From Candidatus Mailhella merdavium (GTDB lineage: Bacteria > Desulfobacterota > Desulfovibrionia > Desulfovibrionales > Desulfovibrionaceae), in the NCBI GenBank assembly GCA_019119045.1, contig DWXS01000009.1, positions 1 through 64,000 of the forward strand: a stretch of DNA of 64,000 nt, written 5' to 3'. Below are positions 46,957 to 56,121 of the stretch, piece by piece. Within the stretch, counting starts at the first letter, position 1; the number at the start of each line of letters is the position of its first letter. Position numbers and translations under genes: made by a program. The notes beneath the pieces are model-generated. The model was not told the origin of the DNA and made no database searches. It saw only the letters and a list, made by a program, of their open reading frames with translations.

Positions 46957-47663
46957 TACGCATCCCTCTTGAGTACGACTTGCTGAATGACCACGCCGCG
47001 CGGCGTCTTTGCCGTGGACGCGCGGCAAACAAGGACTGTGGCAAGGAGTTTTTGCGTGCTTTCCACGCCCTGGCTGGATTCGTAGGAAACAATCAGGGGA
47101 AACTCGACTTTCCATGTGGCCTTGCCGCCCACCAGACCGGAAGCGATGATTACCGGGGCGCGTGTGGCGACGGCGGAAGCGGAAAGTCGCTTGTCCCGGA
47201 TCATGTCCAGAACGCCGGAACTTTGCAGGGAAGCCAGAAAAGACTTGTAGGCCGCGTCATCAAAATGGGGCCGAATGGTTTCCAGCTTCTCGCGCCACTC
47301 AAGGAAGTTGAGCGACATGGCCCCGGTGATGGCGTTCGACGCCCAGGTCAGCAGGCCCTCCTGCGTGAGCAGCGGCTGGTCGAGCGGTACCATAGGCGCA
47401 AGCCGCAAGTCCGGCGTGGCCGCGAAGTATTGCGGCTTCGGCTGGTTCAGGAGCAGGATGGCGGCAACGCCCAGACTGGCGCACAAGGCCACGGTCAGAG
47501 CGAGAGCCAGTTTCATGGCCCGGCGGAACTGTGCCCTGTACCAGTTCAGCCCCCCAATGACGGCGGCGGCATCCGGGGTGGGCGACGAGGCATGAGCTTC
47601 CTTCATGCCTTGAGCCTGTTCCTGAGACTCCGGGGCGTCTTTTTGTTTTTTGAAAAGGTTCAT
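46956..47663 (-). CDS. DotI/IcmL (TraM)-like T4SS protein
   Basis: GLNWYRAQFRRAMKLALALTVALCASLGVAAILLLNQPKPQYFAATPDLRLAPMVPLDQPLLTQEGLLTWASNAI. Confidence 0.85.
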   Translation of the reverse strand: MNLFKKQKDAPESQEQAQGMKEAHASSPTPDAAAVIGGLNWYRAQFRRAMKLALALTVALCASLGVAAILLLNQPKPQYFAATPDLRLAPMVPLDQPLLTQEGLLTWASNAITGAMSLNFLEWREKLETIRPHFDDAAYKSFLASLQSSGVLDMIRDKRLSASAVATRAPVIIASGLVGGKATWKVEFPLIVSYESSQGVESTQKLLATVLVCRASTAKTPRGVVIQQVVLKRDA

Positions 47664-47680
47664 GCCTCATCGCCTCACGC

Positions 47681-48070
47681 TTACAGGCCCAATTCGCCCA
47701 TGCCGGAAGTCTGGTCGCTTCCGAACAGCGTCGCGGAACCGGAACCGAGGAGTTCTCCCAGACCGAGCGCCAACGCTCCGATAACCACCTTGGTCAGACC
47801 GCCCGCGTAAGTGCTTTGTCCCTGATTTTTCGTGGCCTTATACATATCCACGGTGCCCCATACGCCCATACCCGCTCCGGCAGCGTATCCGGCAAGTGTG
47901 ATGCCTTTGGCCACGCCCTTGGCGTTGTCAGCCACGTTTTCACCCATTTCGCCAAACGTGACGGCGGCATGGACTATTTCGGGAGCGAACAGCCAGACAG
48001 CGGCCATGCCCATGAAAACGGCGGTGAAACGAAGGGGAGAGATGGAAAAGGTATTCTTGACGATATTCAT
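47681..48070 (-). CDS. IcmD/DotP-like T4SS protein
   Basis: TFGEMGENVADNAKGVAKGITLAGYAAGAGMGVWGTVDMYKATKNQGQSTYAGGLTKVVIGALALGLGELLG. Confidence 0.75.
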   Translation of the reverse strand: MNIVKNTFSISPLRFTAVFMGMAAVWLFAPEIVHAAVTFGEMGENVADNAKGVAKGITLAGYAAGAGMGVWGTVDMYKATKNQGQSTYAGGLTKVVIGALALGLGELLGSGSATLFGSDQTSGMGELGL

Positions 48071-48082
48071 GGTTTTTCTCCA

Positions 48083-48589
48083 TTAGCCAAGGATGTTGGC
48101 GATATATGTTTGCACGTCGCCTCCTATGGTGGCTCCGATGCCGCGCAGGAAGGTGACGAGGTTGACGGCGAGTATTCCGCCGAACAGATGAACGAGGCCC
48201 CGGCTGAGGTTCATGGGCTGATTGGGGGTGTCGCGCATGAGACACAGCCCCCGCGCAATACCGATGAGGCCCACCGTGGCGATGGCGTACACCGCGAACT
48301 GGATGTAGACGGAACCGGGTGAGGACGGCGGGCTGTAGCTCAATGACTGTTCCGAGCTTTGGTTGAATACCGTCATGGAAAGGGAATCCATGAGTGCCGG
48401 TAAGTTGAGCAGCAACACAGCGCAGACGAATGTCCATACTGCTGTGGAGCGGTTGAAGCGGTGCTTGTGACTGATGGCCTGCCCAAGCGAAACCACGGCG
48501 AAGGCGACGCCCACCAGGTAGGCCAGCCGGACAAGCACCGGCCACCATTGCTGCAAGTGCGGGATGACGTTGGCGACGTAGTTGTCCAT
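48083..48589 (-). CDS. IcmC/DotE-like T4SS membrane protein
   Basis: Four TM segments, LVHLFGGILAVNLVTFLRGIGATIGGDVQTYIANI. Confidence 0.72.
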   Translation of the reverse strand: MDNYVANVIPHLQQWWPVLVRLAYLVGVAFAVVSLGQAISHKHRFNRSTAVWTFVCAVLLLNLPALMDSLSMTVFNQSSEQSLSYSPPSSPGSVYIQFAVYAIATVGLIGIARGLCLMRDTPNQPMNLSRGLVHLFGGILAVNLVTFLRGIGATIGGDVQTYIANILG

Positions 48590-48593
48590 GATC

Positions 48594-49706
48594 TCACCTG
48601 TCCTTGACGTTCAGGACGAGAACGCCCACGGGAGTGCCGCTTTCCAGTCGGACGGTCGGCGGACGGTCAAAGCCCTTTTCAAAGATTTTTCCGGCCTTTT
48701 CCCCTACCTTCCCGGCGGCTATCCATGCCTGGTCTTCCACGCTGTAGGTGTTCCAGACCATCTGGTCAGTAGTGTCATTGCCGTAGCCGTAGATGGTGCT
48801 TTGTGCGCCGCTGTAGCGTTTGGCGCTTCCCAGGCCCTCAAGGAAGGCGGACGCGACAAGCCCGCCCCAGCGTGAGAAAAAGTGGGTATCCACGGAACTG
48901 GCGACCGAGGCTTCCGAGGTGGACGGGTCAACGGCATAGGCTTCAAGCTGAACCGTTTCGCCGGAAGGCAGAACGGCCCGGTTGAAGGCCAGCACAAGGC
49001 GTTCGTCATGCCGTTGGAAACTGCCCATCAGGCGGGCATTTTTGTATTCCCCAGAGGTGACTGTCGCCAGCACGGCGGACGGCACATCCGAGTTTACGCC
49101 CACATCCACAATGGCATAGAGCAGATCGCCCGGCTTGAGCGTCACGGCGGGAGGCGTGTTCCCTGACTGCGTTGTCTCTGACGTTGCCGCAACAGGCGTG
49201 GCGACAGGAGCTGTTTCCTCCGAGAAGTCGCGCAGGTAGATAATCCTGCCTTCACCCACGGCAACGGCGGACAGTTTCGTATCCAACGCCGTCAAATCAT
49301 CCATCATGCGCTTGAGCATGGTATTGTCCGTGCGGGGCGTCTGGACGGGCGCGGTTCGCACCGGCGCGACCGGGGGCACGGGCGGGGGCGTGTCTTCCTT
49401 TTTCATCACCACCGACTTTCGTTGCCCTACAGGCGTGGGGATAAAACTCTCGCCTGTTTTGAGGGCTTCATTAGCCTGCCGAGCATCGTGTTCTTTCAGC
49501 TTCTGATTATATTCTTCCGATCCTTCGCCTCCCGCCTTGCCGCTGATGGCGTCCGTCCTTGCCGAAGTCAGGCTGGCCGTGGCGAACGGTTTTTCCGGGG
49601 AGAACAGGAAAAAGGACGCGAGAAGTATGGAGACGGCGAGCGCAACCCCCAGAAGGCTGAACAGGATGAGCCGCCGCTTTTTTTCCGTGCTTGTCATATC
49701 GCTCAT
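48594..49706 (-). CDS. DotG/IcmE (TraO)-like T4SS protein
   Basis: N-terminal TM, C-terminal VirB10-like region LKPGDLLYAIVDVGVNSDVPSAVLATVTSGEYKNARLMGSFQRHDERLVLAFNR. Confidence 0.83.
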   Translation of the reverse strand: MSDMTSTEKKRRLILFSLLGVALAVSILLASFFLFSPEKPFATASLTSARTDAISGKAGGEGSEEYNQKLKEHDARQANEALKTGESFIPTPVGQRKSVVMKKEDTPPPVPPVAPVRTAPVQTPRTDNTMLKRMMDDLTALDTKLSAVAVGEGRIIYLRDFSEETAPVATPVAATSETTQSGNTPPAVTLKPGDLLYAIVDVGVNSDVPSAVLATVTSGEYKNARLMGSFQRHDERLVLAFNRAVLPSGETVQLEAYAVDPSTSEASVASSVDTHFFSRWGGLVASAFLEGLGSAKRYSGAQSTIYGYGNDTTDQMVWNTYSVEDQAWIAAGKVGEKAGKIFEKGFDRPPTVRLESGTPVGVLVLNVKDR

Positions 49707-49715
49707 GGCGTATCC

Positions 49716-50657
49716 TCATTTGGAAACTTGCAGGCGGATTGTCTGGATTTGTCCGTTTCTGGAAATCATCAACCGTGACGTGACCGGAATCTCGTAGCAT
49801 CTGGTATTGCCCGCACCGTTGACCACGGCTGTCCAGGCGGGCCACATCAGGCTGTGGCTGGTTCTGACGTAGTGCTTGCCGTTGTGACTCCAGACAAGCA
49901 CGTCATCAGTCTCCGGTTCCACGCGGACGCGCACGGCTTTTTTCGGCGGAACGCGATCAAGAAAGGCCAGCATGGAGGAATCCGCCGTTTCCTTGATGTC
50001 TCTGATAATCGGGAGGGCGGCTTTCGGGCCGTGATGGGCAAGTTGGAACAGCACCAGCGCGTCCGCCTTGCGTTCCGGCGCACGCACGGAATCCGATTCC
50101 AGCCGAACGACCAGCGGCATGTCCCGGCCTTCCAGCGTCACCACAATGGTGGACGTGGCATACCCCTGCGTGGGCATAACGTTGAGCAGGTTTCCGTCCG
50201 GCAGTTCCGGGCGCAGCACCTGAAAGAAGGACGGCCCACCGTTGGTCACGGAGGTGATCGGCCAGGGCTGACCAGTGGAATCATGGAACACCAGCGAGGT
50301 AGCGACATTGGCCGTAGTGTGGACAGCCACGGGAGAGCGGCCCGGCTCCAGCGTCACGCGCACCGTGCGTGTGTTCAATGTCGGAGACACGGGCAGCAGG
50401 GCGCGGTCGCGCTCATCCGAACGCGAGCGATATTCCTGTATCTGCTCTTGATCCAGCGGCATCATCTGCCGCAGACTCTCTTCAAACAGGGCTTGGGCGT
50501 CCCGCGCTTTTTTGTCCGCCGTGTCCTGGGCGGCGTTCTTTTCCGTCTGTCCGAGAACCGTGTTTTGTTTTTCGGGCGGCGTGGCGGGCGTCTCATCCGC
50601 AAACGCCGGTCGCCCGGCGAGGACGGTCAAGGCCAGAAGACAGCATATTTTCTTCAC
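49716..50657 (-). CDS. DotH/IcmK (TraN)-like T4SS protein
   Basis: Signal peptide; RTVRVTLEPGRSPVAVHTTANVATSLVFHDSTGQPWPITSVTNG. Confidence 0.83.
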   Translation of the reverse strand: MKKICCLLALTVLAGRPAFADETPATPPEKQNTVLGQTEKNAAQDTADKKARDAQALFEESLRQMMPLDQEQIQEYRSRSDERDRALLPVSPTLNTRTVRVTLEPGRSPVAVHTTANVATSLVFHDSTGQPWPITSVTNGGPSFFQVLRPELPDGNLLNVMPTQGYATSTIVVTLEGRDMPLVVRLESDSVRAPERKADALVLFQLAHHGPKAALPIIRDIKETADSSMLAFLDRVPPKKAVRVRVEPETDDVLVWSHNGKHYVRTSHSLMWPAWTAVVNGAGNTRCYEIPVTSRLMISRNGQIQTIRLQVSK

Positions 50658-50667
50658 GATGAATCCC

Positions 50668-51834
50668 TTATGTGTAAGCGGTTATGGGAAAATCAGGCGC
50701 ACCGAAGACGCTTTCCCTACGGAACGTCGCGCCCATGCCCTTCAGAATTTCTCCCACTGAACGACACGGATTTCCGCCGTTCTTTCGGACAACCAGCGGC
50801 GCTTCCCGTTGCATCCGGTATTCGACAGTCTGGCGGCGTTTGTAATCCTGGAGAAACTCGCTGATGCTCAGGGTATTTCCTGGTGGCACATCGTCCGCCG
50901 ATGGCGCGCGGTCTTGGGAATGCAGGTGCAGCCAGATGCCGAACGGCATGGCATCATTGGCGACAGGCGGAAATTTCGCCGCAAATGCATCGAACAGAGG
51001 CCGCAGTCGCGCCTTGTTCGCGATCCATGCCTCATGCTGGCGTTGTTCACGCTCCTCCCGTGCCTGCATTGCCCTCCGCAGGTCTTGCGTGCGTTCCTGT
51101 CCTGTCTGACCGGAGGGCCGCACCGGATCGAGCCAGCGTTGTCCGCGCAGCCAGTTGCCCATTTGCGGTACGAAGCGTCCCTGTTCGCGTTGCCAGCTTT
51201 CCGAGGAAGCAAAGCGTCGAATGGCGGCATGAAGTTCAGCCAAAGGCGGCAGCTCTCCACTTCGCAGGAGCTGGAGCCAGGCCAGACGTGCGAAGCCCTT
51301 GGCCTCCTTTTTGGGGTACATGGCCCAGGTGGATTCAAAATCCTGAAGAGAAGAAGCCGCACACCCCGCCGCAGGCGTTCCGACCATGCGGCGAACAGGA
51401 TTGACCGTCTCTCCGGGCATATGGGGGGAAAGGGGGGAGTATTTTTCTTTTCTTTGTTTGCTAAGATTGTTTAAGTAGCCAGATTTTGTCTCATGGCAGC
51501 CAGCTTCTGACTGCTTGTCGGCAAAATGTGTCTCTTGCTTTTTGGTCAGTTCTTCAGGGCGCAGAAGATAGTAAACAGAAGAACGGTATTGCTCCCGTTT
51601 GATGGAAATGAGTTTTTCTCTGACAAGTTCAGCAATGTAGTTTTTGACGCTGCTGATGCTGCATGAAAGTCGTTTGGCAAGCGTTGCCTGTGAAGGCCAG
51701 CAATGGTCTTTATCGGCGGCATAATCACACAAAATCGCGTACATGGTTTTTGCTCCAAACGTAATGGACATTTGCAGAACAAACTGTGGCAGAATTGGGC
51801 CGTAAATATTTCCCTTTGGGGCAAACGTCTCCAT
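50668..51834 (-). CDS. HTH replication-initiator-like protein, first gene of the leftward transfer operon
   Basis: MYAILCDYAADKDHCWPSQATLAKRLSCSISSVKNYIAELVREKLISIKRE (HTH_36/replication protein type). Confidence 0.65.
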   Translation of the reverse strand: METFAPKGNIYGPILPQFVLQMSITFGAKTMYAILCDYAADKDHCWPSQATLAKRLSCSISSVKNYIAELVREKLISIKREQYRSSVYYLLRPEELTKKQETHFADKQSEAGCHETKSGYLNNLSKQRKEKYSPLSPHMPGETVNPVRRMVGTPAAGCAASSLQDFESTWAMYPKKEAKGFARLAWLQLLRSGELPPLAELHAAIRRFASSESWQREQGRFVPQMGNWLRGQRWLDPVRPSGQTGQERTQDLRRAMQAREEREQRQHEAWIANKARLRPLFDAFAAKFPPVANDAMPFGIWLHLHSQDRAPSADDVPPGNTLSISEFLQDYKRRQTVEYRMQREAPLVVRKNGGNPCRSVGEILKGMGATFRRESVFGAPDFPITAYT

Positions 51835-51882
51835 TTTTTCTTTCTCCCGGCCCGAAAAAAGACAAAAACAGCAGATTCGTTA

Positions 51883-51911
51883 TTGACAACGATGAACCTT
51901 ACGGTTACTGT
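51883..51911 (+). promoter_or_regulatory. Candidate sigma70 promoter TTGACA-17-TACTGT antisense to the rep-like leader
   Basis: Direct reading. Confidence 0.5.
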
Positions 51912-51912
51912 T

Positions 51913-51937
51913 GTTCTCACATTGCATTAGTAAGAAC
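51913..51937. promoter_or_regulatory. Near-perfect palindrome GTTCTCAC-N9-GTAAGAAC, candidate operator
   Basis: 7/8 match between arms; resembles the AbrB-upstream repeat at 25510. Confidence 0.45.
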
Positions 51938-52045
51938 ACAGTTCTGCAAGAAGCCGTTGAGTTGCCGCTCGACGGCTTTTTTGTTTTCCTGGGCTTGTGC
52001 TATTTCCTTAATGGAAAGTCCTCGTGAGGCGAGTTGGCGAATCAT
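51917..52045 (-). CDS. 42-aa leader ORF upstream of the rep-like gene (hand translated)
   Basis: MIRQLASRGLSIKEIAQAQENKKAVERQLNGFLQNCVLTNAM*; HTH-like, protein-like composition. Confidence 0.35.
   Translation of the reverse strand: MIRQLASRGLSIKEIAQAQENKKAVERQLNGFLQNCVLTNAM
51918..51982 (+). ncRNA. Candidate countertranscribed RNA of about 65 nt ending in an intrinsic terminator
   Basis: Promoter at 51883-51911; 11-bp stem (one G-T) aagccgttgag-ttgccg-ctcgacggctt then TTTTTT at 51951-51982. Confidence 0.4.
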
Positions 52046-52204
52046 TCAAACGTGGGCATCACGCATAGCCGTGGAAGCAGCGCCGGGGAGGCTTCCGGCG
52101 TCTGCCCGGAGTACGGTGCGGCCAGTGGAGGCGCACGTATGCGTGGGTGGGCGTCTGGAACCGAAGAAAGAAGGACGTGGCCGTATATGAAAAAAACTCC
52201 CGCC

Positions 52205-52302
52205 GACCATGTGGGACACATGGTCACAAGGAGTTCTGTACGGAGAACAAAAAGGAACACATCCGAAAAAAGTGAAATTTTTTCGGAAAAATTTTTGTTC
52301 TC
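52205..52302. repeat. Cluster of inverted repeats in the operon leader: 9-bp hairpin plus nested 11-bp and 10-bp inverted repeats
   Basis: gaccatgtg-gga-cacatggtc; GAGAACAAAAA(52243)...TCCGAAAAAA-gtgaaa-TTTTTTCGGA...TTTTTGTTCTC(52302). Confidence 0.85.
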
Positions 52303-52488
52303 GATAACTACGGTATATTCTTGGGGAAATAAAAGCTGACTGGCAAAAAACGGATAAGAAAACGGATAAGCAACCAAGGAAGAAAGCCGGTAAAACCTGT
52401 CAGGCTCCGGCTCCGGTATCTTCCTATAAATATAAGAAATTAAAGAAAAACTGTCCGCATTGGACGTATTAGTCCGATATGTGAGGGA

Positions 52489-52511
52489 CTCTCTCTCTCT
52501 CTCTCTCTCTC
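52489..52511. repeat. (CT)11 dinucleotide microsatellite
   Basis: ctctctctctctctctctctctc. Confidence 0.95.
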
Positions 52512-52578
52512 ATTCTTTTTTTCCTGGATATTTGTTATATTGTTATTCTATTGTAAACTGTTCTTATGTGTATGTCTA

Positions 52579-53268
52579 GGGTGTGTCTGCAAACCCTCTT
52601 CACAAAAAAAGGAAGTCTGGTTAGGTAAGTTTTTTATCGTGCTACGACAGGGAAATGTGCTACTATGACATCCCTGAAGACCTCTGGCTCAGACTTGAGC
52701 CTATACTGCCGACAGAAGCTTCTCCTCGTGGAGGGCGACCGACTGGTGACGTCAGAAACTTTCGCAATGCTGTATGTACATTGGATGCTGCGAACCGGAT
52801 CTCCATGGCGAGCTTTGCCAGAGAAATACGGTTCGTGGAAAACTGTATATTCCCGTTTCAGGCGTTGGCAGAAAAGAGGATATCTAACTGCTATTCTTTA
52901 GTTCTTATCTTACTATCACGGCAGGACAATCCTCCGAGTATCCACAAGCCAGTAACCTTCTAATACGGTATCATAACACAACAATTCCAGCCGATAAGGG
53001 GTATGACAGCAGGAGTCTCATCGATGCGCTTTACCATCAGGGATGTGAAGCAGTTATTCCCTCCGAAAGGACGAATCGTCATCCCCGTACCATCGACAGA
53101 CATCTCTGCAAGGAACGCCATCTTATAGAGACGTTTTTCAACAAGATCAAGATTAAAGAATATCGTAAAATTGCAACTTGTATGACAAACTGGTAGAAGT
53201 TTTTGCGGGCTTTGCATACCTGGCTGCTTCACTTATCTGGCTTCGATAAGAGGTTTGCAGACACACCC
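52579..53268 (+). mobile_element. Internally deleted IS5-family (IS427-like) element, 17-bp perfect terminal inverted repeats, TA target duplication
   Basis: TA|GGGTGTGTCTGCAAACC ... GGTTTGCAGACACACCC|TA; frameshifted transposase fragments YDIPEDLWLRLEPILPTE, VHWMLRTGSPWRALPEKYGSWKTVYSRFRRWQKRG, IPADKGYDSRSLIDALYHQGCEAVIPSERTNRHPRTIDRHLCKERHLIETFFNKIKIKEYRKIATCMTNW. Confidence 0.88.
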
Positions 53269-53327
53269 TAGTCAAGAATCCAGAATTTACCATGCAGCCC
53301 TGACGTGCTTCAGGAGGAATTTCCCCC

Positions 53328-55493
53328 ATGTCGGAACAGTCCGGTCCATTCTCCGGGGGAGGGAGCGTGCGTCGCGCCCTCAGCCTCGGTATATGCTATG
53401 TCCTCGGAACTTTTAACGATAATTTTTTCAAGCAGGGGGCCTTGCTTCTGGCCTTGGCTGCAGGCAACACTTCTTTTCCCGCATGGGCGACCGTTCTTTT
53501 TTCACTGCCTTTCGCCCTGTTTTCCGTATGGGCCGGCTGGCTGGCGGATCGCTTTCCCAAAAAGAATCTTGTCATGGGGGCCAAAACGCTGGAGCTTGCC
53601 GCCATGCTTGCCGGAGCCTGGGGACTGCTTGCCATGAACTGGGCGGGGCTTGCCGCCATGCTGTTCTGTATGGGGCTTTCTTCCACGCTTTTCAGTCCGG
53701 CTCTGAACGGCTCCATTCCCGAACTTTTTCCGATTCAGTTGGTGCCGAGGATCAACGCGCTGTTCAAGCTGGCAACAACCGCTTCTATTCTTCTTGGTAT
53801 ATCTCTGGCCGGAATCGTACTTGATATGAATGTTCCCCGGGCGGAGGAGCTTTCTTCTTCTCTGCCGCCGGGAATACCTCTGCTGGCTTTCGGCGTGGTG
53901 GGAGTCGCGCTGCTGGGCTTGTGCTGTTCCCCGCTTATCCCACGCCGTCCGGCGGCGGCAGCGAATACCCCCTTTCCGCGTCTTGCGCTGCTGGAAGCTC
54001 CCTCTCAGCTGCGGGAATTAGGCCAGGATCGCCCCCTCTTTCTTGCGGTATGGGGCGAGGTTTTCTTCTATTTTCTTTCGTCCCTGCTGCTATTGGAGAT
54101 CAATGCGCTGGGAGAACTCGAGCTGGGCTTTTCTCACAGTGCGACAAGCCTTATGCCTGCCGCTCTGCTGGCAGGCATATGTCTGGGGTCGTTGTTTGCC
54201 TCGCGCGGTACGCCTGAAAGCTGGATGAACTGGCTGGTCCCCTCCTGCATCGGGATAGGTCTTCTGTTGTGTCTGGCCGCCTGCGTGCCCTTTCTGCCGC
54301 AGAGCATGCAGCACGCCTTCCTGTTCGCCGTGTATCTCTGCGCCGGAGCCTGCGGCGGCTTTTATCTGATTCCGTTGACAAGCTTCATTCAGGTGCGTCC
54401 CGCCCCGGATCGCAAGGGGAGAGTGCTTGGTCTGGATAACTGTCTTGTTTTCAGCGGTATTATGCTGGCCGGGCCGGCGTACTATGCGCTTTCCTTTTTG
54501 TCGCCTTCAAAAGGGCATATTGTCCTCGGCGCGCTGGCTCTGCTTGCCGCGCTGTGCTTTGGGCTGGCTGTCGGAAGCTTGGAGGAACGGAAACGAAAGA
54601 GCTGCGCTGTGCGCCGGGCAGGGCCGTTGTATGCCGTGTTGGCCGGGTTTGTCCGGGCATGCCTGGGGCTGCGCTACAGGGTGACTGTGCGGGGTCTGAA
54701 AGAGCTGGATGCCGCGGATGACGGCCGCCCCATATTTTTTCTGGCGTCTCATCCGGCATTAACCGATCCGGTCATACTTTCCGCCCTGCTGTGGCGTTAT
54801 CGTCCCCGTCCTCTGTCTGATGAAGGTCAGGGCGGGCGTCCTGTCATCCGGCAGATAATCTCTATTGTTCATCCGATATATATCCCCGATGTGGGGAATA
54901 CGGGGCGGGACGATCGCAGAAAGGCCGCTCAGGCTGTCCGCGAAGGACTGCGGCGCGCTGCTGCGGCTCTGCGCGACGGCGACTGCGTACTGCTGTATCC
55001 TTCAGGGCGTCTGACATCCGACGGGCTGGAGCATCTCGGCAGTAACGGCGGCGCCTGGCATGTGCTGGAAGAAGCTCCGGAGTGTCGGCTGGTTCTCATA
55101 CGCACGCGGGGCCTGTGGGGCTCCTCCTTCAGCAGGTGGGGCAGCAGGTGGGGCAGCAGGAAGAATGTCGGGGAAGGAGAGCCTCTGCCCACGCCGGACT
55201 TTTTCGTCGCATTTTTCAGGGCAATGCGGGATCTGCTGCTTAATTGCGTCGTTTTCATGCCGCGCCGCAATGTGCGTATTTATATGAAGGAAATCCCGCG
55301 CTCTCGCTCCGCGGGTGGAGACGCTTCCTCGCTCCTGCGCGATAGAAAGAGCCTGAACCGTATGCTGGAGCATTTTTTCAATGCGCGAGATGAAAGCGGG
55401 GATATGAGTATGGATACGGAGAATCTCTCCCCGGTTCCGCCCGAGGAAACGCCCCGTTATTTCTGGCTTGCCTCAGGGCGGAAACGGAGATGA
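53328..55493 (+). CDS. LplT-like MFS transporter fused to PlsC-type acyltransferase
   Basis: FNDNFFKQGALLLAL...; C-terminal FFLASHPALTDPVILSALLWRYRP and LLYPSGRLTSDG; no AMP-binding domain. Confidence 0.87.
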   Translation: MSEQSGPFSGGGSVRRALSLGICYVLGTFNDNFFKQGALLLALAAGNTSFPAWATVLFSLPFALFSVWAGWLADRFPKKNLVMGAKTLELAAMLAGAWGLLAMNWAGLAAMLFCMGLSSTLFSPALNGSIPELFPIQLVPRINALFKLATTASILLGISLAGIVLDMNVPRAEELSSSLPPGIPLLAFGVVGVALLGLCCSPLIPRRPAAAANTPFPRLALLEAPSQLRELGQDRPLFLAVWGEVFFYFLSSLLLLEINALGELELGFSHSATSLMPAALLAGICLGSLFASRGTPESWMNWLVPSCIGIGLLLCLAACVPFLPQSMQHAFLFAVYLCAGACGGFYLIPLTSFIQVRPAPDRKGRVLGLDNCLVFSGIMLAGPAYYALSFLSPSKGHIVLGALALLAALCFGLAVGSLEERKRKSCAVRRAGPLYAVLAGFVRACLGLRYRVTVRGLKELDAADDGRPIFFLASHPALTDPVILSALLWRYRPRPLSDEGQGGRPVIRQIISIVHPIYIPDVGNTGRDDRRKAAQAVREGLRRAAAALRDGDCVLLYPSGRLTSDGLEHLGSNGGAWHVLEEAPECRLVLIRTRGLWGSSFSRWGSRWGSRKNVGEGEPLPTPDFFVAFFRAMRDLLLNCVVFMPRRNVRIYMKEIPRSRSAGGDASSLLRDRKSLNRMLEHFFNARDESGDMSMDTENLSPVPPEETPRYFWLASGRKRR

Positions 55494-55502
55494 GCGACGG
55501 AA

Positions 55503-55865
55503 TCACATGCGTTTGTTCCAGCGGCTTTCCCAGTGAAAATCGGGACGGATCACCCTGTCTTCCATGCGCTGTATGCGCTTGTCCAGACGCAGGATACGTT
55601 CTTTCAGATCCCGCATCAGGCGGGCGCGATCGACATGCGGCTCAGAGCCGTATCCTCCGGCAGAGGGCGCATCCTGCGGGGCTGCGGCTTCCATGAGGGC
55701 TGCGGCAAGAATGTACAGTGCGATCCCCGGCCAGAAGCCCGTGATCATGATCAGCACTATGGCAGCGAGCCTTACAACGACGACGGGAAGATTCCGGGAA
55801 CGTGCAATTCCCTTGCATACTCCGAGGAGCATGCCGTCCGGGGCGCGTTGGAGATTGAATATCAT
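55503..55865 (-). CDS. pspC: PspC-domain protein
   Basis: LQRAPDGMLLGVCKGIARSRNLPVVVVRLAAIVLIMITGFWPGIALYI. Confidence 0.87.
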   Translation of the reverse strand: MIFNLQRAPDGMLLGVCKGIARSRNLPVVVVRLAAIVLIMITGFWPGIALYILAAALMEAAAPQDAPSAGGYGSEPHVDRARLMRDLKERILRLDKRIQRMEDRVIRPDFHWESRWNKRM

Positions 55866-56121
55866 GACACCCCTCCTGGAGTGACGTATGTCGGGAAAAG
55901 AAAGGAACGGATTCTGTCCGTCAGATCCGGATGCCGCCGTCTGCGTCCGTATGAGCGATGGACGTCACCTTTCCGTCTGAATCTGCGGTCGTCCGCCCGT
56001 CTGGACGGCGTGAGCGGCACGGCTTTACCCGCTGTGTTTCCGTTCAGGAGCAGGTCGGGGCATATACATCGTCCGGGCAGGTTCACGACACTCTGGCTTC
56101 AAAAAGAAACAGAGTGCCGCA

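Noticed and set aside
13090-53300. Direct repeats caagaattcctgagttt (13.1 kb) and caagaatccagaattt (53.27 kb) as att sites
   Set aside because: Only weak partial similarity, not convincing as a core repeat
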